64,000 nt of DNA, from NCBI RefSeq assembly GCF_023898865.1, contig NZ_JAGSOV010000011.1, forward strand, positions 186,001-250,000. Direction: 5' to 3'. This document shows positions 61,455-64,000 of the stretch, one piece after another. Position 1 is the first letter of the stretch. Each line of letters opens with the position of its first letter. The stretch is from Pseudonocardia humida (GTDB lineage Bacteria > Actinomycetota > Actinomycetes > Mycobacteriales > Pseudonocardiaceae). Below the pieces are notes generated by a model. It ran no database searches. It saw only the letters and a list, made by a program, of their open reading frames with translations, and was not told the origin of the DNA. Made by a program: the position numbers and the translations under genes.

Positions 61455-61600
61455 GTGCTGCGCCAGGTGACCGGGCAGACCGGGCTGGTGCGCACCAGCG
61501 GTCAGGACTGGACCGTCCGTGCGCTCGACGAGTCGTTGGTCATCCCGGCCGGCAGGCACGCACTGGTCCACCGCCCCCTGCACGAGCGGCGGCCGACGGG
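61455..61600 (+). other. possible OB-fold (NfeD C-terminal-like) remnant or small ORF
   Basis: From GTG 61455 the frame reads VTGQTGLVRTSGQDWTVRALDE then SLVIPAGRHALVHRPLHE, resembling the OB-fold of NfeD C-terminal domains (TGxxRT...GxxWxARA...IPAG). The frame stays open to 62126 but becomes Arg/Pro noise, and no stop follows the domain. A remnant rather than a gene. Confidence 0.3.
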
Positions 61601-61656
61601 AGTCCGGTTCGGCGGCGCAGGAGAAGGCCCCGTGAGACCCATCCTGAGGAGACCTC

Positions 61657-62772
61657 GTGACGAACACCCCCGCATCCCACCGCCCTGCTCCGGTCGTCCC
61701 CCTGCCCGAGGACGCCTTCGCATCCGAGGGACCGGTGGTCACGGCCCACCTGATCACCGATGGCTCGCAGCCCGGAGCCGCCCGACGGACAGCGCTGCGG
61801 TGGAAGGCCCTGCGCACCCGGCTGAGCACCGAGGGAGCGCCGGAGGCCGCGCTCACCGCGATCGACCCCCTCGTCGAGGTGGCGCACACCGCGGGCGCCG
61901 CCCTGTTCGCCGTCGCGGACGCCGACGGGTTGCGCTACGCGGCGCACCTGCCGGAGCCTCCGGAGACCGACGACGCCAGGGTCAGCCCGCTGCCGCACCT
62001 CGCACCGCTGCTGGCCGCGACCCAGGAGCGCCTCCCGCACCTCGTCGTCGTCACCGACCGTCTCGGAGCGGAGCTCATCGCCGTCCTCCCCGACCAGCAC
62101 GACCAGCACGTCGAGGTCGACGGTGAGGACCTGCACGTCACCCGGTCCGCCCCGGGGGGCTGGTCGCAGCGCCGGTTCCAGCAGCGCGCGGAGAACCGGT
62201 GGGAGTCCAACGCGCGCGAGGTGTCCGAAGCGGTCACCGCGTTGTTCGACCGCACCGCGCCGCGCCTGGTCGTGCTCAGCGGCGACGTGCGGGCCGTGCA
62301 GTTCCTGCGCGAGCACCTCCCGGTCCGGGTCGCCGACGCGGTCACCGAGGTCCAGGGTGACTACGGGAGCCCCGACGAGGCGCTGCGCCGGGCCCGGCCC
62401 CTCGTCGCCGCCGCGGTCGTCGACGACACCGCCGCCCTCCTGGCCGAGCACCACCGCGGGAGCAGCGAGGGCCTGGCGGTCTGCGGGGCCGAGGACACCC
62501 TGGCCGCGCTGCGGGCCGGGCAGGTGCACACCGTGCTGCTCGACCCTACCCGTGCCGCTGACCGCACCGGGTGGTTCGGGCCCGGCGGGTCGCAGGTCGG
62601 GTCGACAGCCATCGCGCTGCAGGCCACCGGCGTCCTCGATCCGCGACCGGCCCCGCTCTCCGACGTCGTGGTCCGGGCCGCCGCGAGCACCGCGGCCGCG
62701 GTACGGGTCGTGCCGGGCGGCACGCCGGCCACAGCTCAGGACGGTGTCGCAGCCCTGCTGCGCTACCGCTGA
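61657..62772 (+). CDS. Vms1/eRF1-family (baeRF) peptidyl-tRNA-hydrolase-like protein
   Basis: A 371-residue protein resembling actinobacterial baeRF2/Vms1-like proteins, including M. tuberculosis Rv2629 of the hypoxia regulon. Recognisable segments are VEVAHTAGAALFAVADADGLRYAAHLPEPP, RRFQQRAENRWESNAREVSEAVTALFDRTAPRLVVLSGDVRAVQFL and LAVCGAEDTLAALRAGQVHTVLL. The family has an eRF1 domain-2/3-like fold and may act on stalled ribosomes. GTG 61657 follows GAGGAG. Confidence 0.8.
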   Translation: MTNTPASHRPAPVVPLPEDAFASEGPVVTAHLITDGSQPGAARRTALRWKALRTRLSTEGAPEAALTAIDPLVEVAHTAGAALFAVADADGLRYAAHLPEPPETDDARVSPLPHLAPLLAATQERLPHLVVVTDRLGAELIAVLPDQHDQHVEVDGEDLHVTRSAPGGWSQRRFQQRAENRWESNAREVSEAVTALFDRTAPRLVVLSGDVRAVQFLREHLPVRVADAVTEVQGDYGSPDEALRRARPLVAAAVVDDTAALLAEHHRGSSEGLAVCGAEDTLAALRAGQVHTVLLDPTRAADRTGWFGPGGSQVGSTAIALQATGVLDPRPAPLSDVVVRAAASTAAAVRVVPGGTPATAQDGVAALLRYR

Positions 62773-62781
62773 CCGGTATCG

Positions 62782-62997
62782 GCGAACCCGGCGCTCGGCC
62801 ACGAGATCCTCGGCGAGATCGTGGAGAGGGGCACCGACGCGAGGCCCCTCGACCTCCGAGTACGCCACCGTGGCCACGCCGACCGGACTGCTGCGCTTCC
62901 GACGAGGACCGGGCCCGGGAGGAGGTCCTCGCCCTGGCGATGCTGTCGGACATCCTCCCTGCCGGCTTCCCCGCAGCGGTCACCGCCGGAGTGGCGG
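62782..62997 (+). pseudogene. remnant of a glutathione-independent formaldehyde dehydrogenase (Zn-ADH)
   Basis: Two blocks in two frames: PALGHEILGEIVERGTDARPLDL (62788-62856), the GHE metal-site motif and following strand of zinc alcohol dehydrogenases, and EDRAREEVLALAMLSDILPAGFPAAVTAGV (62904-62993), the LSDILPTGYHGAV motif of formaldehyde dehydrogenases. About 100 codons between them and the N- and C-termini are gone. No start codon. Confidence 0.6.
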
Positions 62998-63013
62998 CCG
63001 CTCGACGGTCCGG

Positions 63014-64000
63014 TCAGTGCCCGGCCGAGGCGAGCCCGGCCAGCGCGGTGTGCCGCGTCAAGCTGTTCTCGTTCATGCCCACGATGCGCACCGTGCTGCC
63101 GCGTGCCGCGTACTTGGTGGTGATCGCGTCCAGAGCGGCGACGGTGGAGGCGTCCCAGACGTGCGCCGCGGACAGGTCGATCACGACGTCGGCCGGGTCG
63201 TGGGCGTAGTCGAAGGCGAACACCAGGTCGTTGCTGGAGGCGAAGAACAGCTGCCCGCTGACCCGGTACACCTTCGAGGTGCTCTCGGGGTCGAGCACGC
63301 CGGTGACCTCCACCAGGTGCGCCACCCGCCGGGCGAACAGCACCATGGCGACGAGCACCCCGACCCCGACGCCGTAGGCGAGGTTGTGGGTGGCCACGGT
63401 GACCGCGACGGTGGAGACCATCACCGTGGTCTCGCTCTTGGGCATCCGCCGCAGCGTCGCCGGGCGCACGCTGTGCCAGTCGAACGTCCCGACCGCCACC
63501 ATGATCATGACCGCGACCAGCGCCGCCATCGGGATCAACGCCACCACATCGCCCAGGGCGACCACGAGGACCAGCAGGAACACCCCGGCCAGGAACGTCG
63601 ATGCCCGGGTGCGCGCGCCCCCGTGCTTCACGTTGATCATGGTCTGGCCGATCATCGCGCAGCCGCCCATGCCGCCGAAGAACCCGGTGACGACGTTGGC
63701 CACGCCTTGGCCCCACGACTCGCGGGTCTTGTCCGAGTGGGTGTCGGTGATGTCGTCGACCAGCTTGGCGGTCATCAACGACTCCAGCAGCCCCACGACG
63801 GCGATCGCGATCGCGTAGGGGGCGACGATCATGAACGTCCCCAGCGTGAACGGCACCACGGGGACGGCGAGCATCGGCAGGCTGTCGGGCAACGCACCCT
63901 GGTCGCCGACCGTCGGCACCGCTACCCCGGCCACCACGGTGAAGCCGGTGAGCGCGACGATCGCCACCAGCGGCGCGGGCACCACCCGGGTGAACCGGGG
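63014..64000 (-). CDS. SulP-family anion transporter with C-terminal STAS domain, partial
   Basis: The C-terminal 328 residues of a SulP (SLC26-like) transporter, cut at the right window edge. Helices and motifs: FTLGTFMIVAPYAIAIAVVGLLESLMTAKLVDD, ANVVTGFFGGMGGCAMIGQTMINVKHGGARTR, then a STAS domain (VYRVSGQLFFASSNDLVFAF, VVIDLSAAHVWDASTVAALDAI). Substrate could be sulfate, bicarbonate or another anion. Stop codon at 63014. Confidence 0.9.
   Translation of the reverse strand, partial: PRFTRVVPAPLVAIVALTGFTVVAGVAVPTVGDQGALPDSLPMLAVPVVPFTLGTFMIVAPYAIAIAVVGLLESLMTAKLVDDITDTHSDKTRESWGQGVANVVTGFFGGMGGCAMIGQTMINVKHGGARTRASTFLAGVFLLVLVVALGDVVALIPMAALVAVMIMVAVGTFDWHSVRPATLRRMPKSETTVMVSTVAVTVATHNLAYGVGVGVLVAMVLFARRVAHLVEVTGVLDPESTSKVYRVSGQLFFASSNDLVFAFDYAHDPADVVIDLSAAHVWDASTVAALDAITTKYAARGSTVRIVGMNENSLTRHTALAGLASAGH

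Noticed and set aside
1..64000. Integrated phage, transposon or insertion sequence
   Set aside because: No transposase, integrase or flanking inverted repeats with target duplications were recognised.

Overview
The window is very GC-rich, uses many GTG starts and rarely uses A/T in third codon positions. Its gene content (DUF3040, DUF4383 and DUF6292 proteins, MEDS/STAS/ANTAR regulators, PucR and MarR regulators, CsoR copper control) points to a soil actinomycete, most likely a member of Pseudonocardiaceae such as Pseudonocardia. That placement is inferred from recognised protein families; no rRNA or tRNA gene was seen.

Layout. 0-4.2 kb: acyl-CoA catabolism (carboxyltransferase, acyl-CoA dehydrogenase, TetR, acyl-CoA ligase). 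4.2-25.8 kb: an unusually dense general-stress partner-switching region. It holds two STAS-ATPase fusions, three free STAS proteins, a MEDS-STAS / MEDS-ATPase pair, a 1735-residue protein joining kinase, receiver, PP2C phosphatase, anti-sigma-type ATPase and STAS domains, GAF/ANTAR RNA-binding antiterminators, and two SigB/F-type sigma factors that each carry an N-terminal STAS domain. Between these lie a SPFH protein, a sugar-nucleotide-type SDR and a pair of fluoride exporters with a possible riboswitch. 26-30.5 kb: small stress-type proteins (DUF4383, DUF8129-like, BFN, ferritin-like) and a pyruvate-oxidase-like enzyme, several preceded by GNNT-N14-16-GGGTAC promoters of the SigB class. 30.5-33 kb: CDF metal exporter divergent from an ArsR-arsenate reductase fusion. 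33-40.5 kb: a frameshifted D-amino-acid dehydrogenase, MarR/DUF3040 pair, FAD aromatic monooxygenase with a truncated MarR, PucR regulator. 40.6-45.3 kb: copper operon (AhpD-like, CsoR, CopZ, secreted His-rich protein, CopA). 45.3-52 kb: MFS/XRE-cupin pair and an organoarsenical-type cluster (two flavoproteins, ArsR-GNAT fusion, MFS). 52-64 kb: TetR/enoyl-CoA hydratase, two two-component systems, a gluconate-type permease, TspO, a Vms1/eRF1-like protein and a SulP transporter cut by the window end.

The strongest lead is the 4-26 kb regulatory region. Every class of partner-switching part is present and most are fused in cis (STAS to sigma, STAS to ATPase, phosphatase to ATPase to STAS), while most STAS domains have lost the phosphorylatable serine. 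Sites resembling SigB-class promoters lie ahead of some of these genes and of nearby small stress genes, suggesting that the sigma factors and their targets are partly co-located. The window also has many decayed genes: ring-cleavage dioxygenase, DUF3040 copy, iron-permease N-terminus, dadA frameshift, MarR truncation and formaldehyde dehydrogenase remnant.
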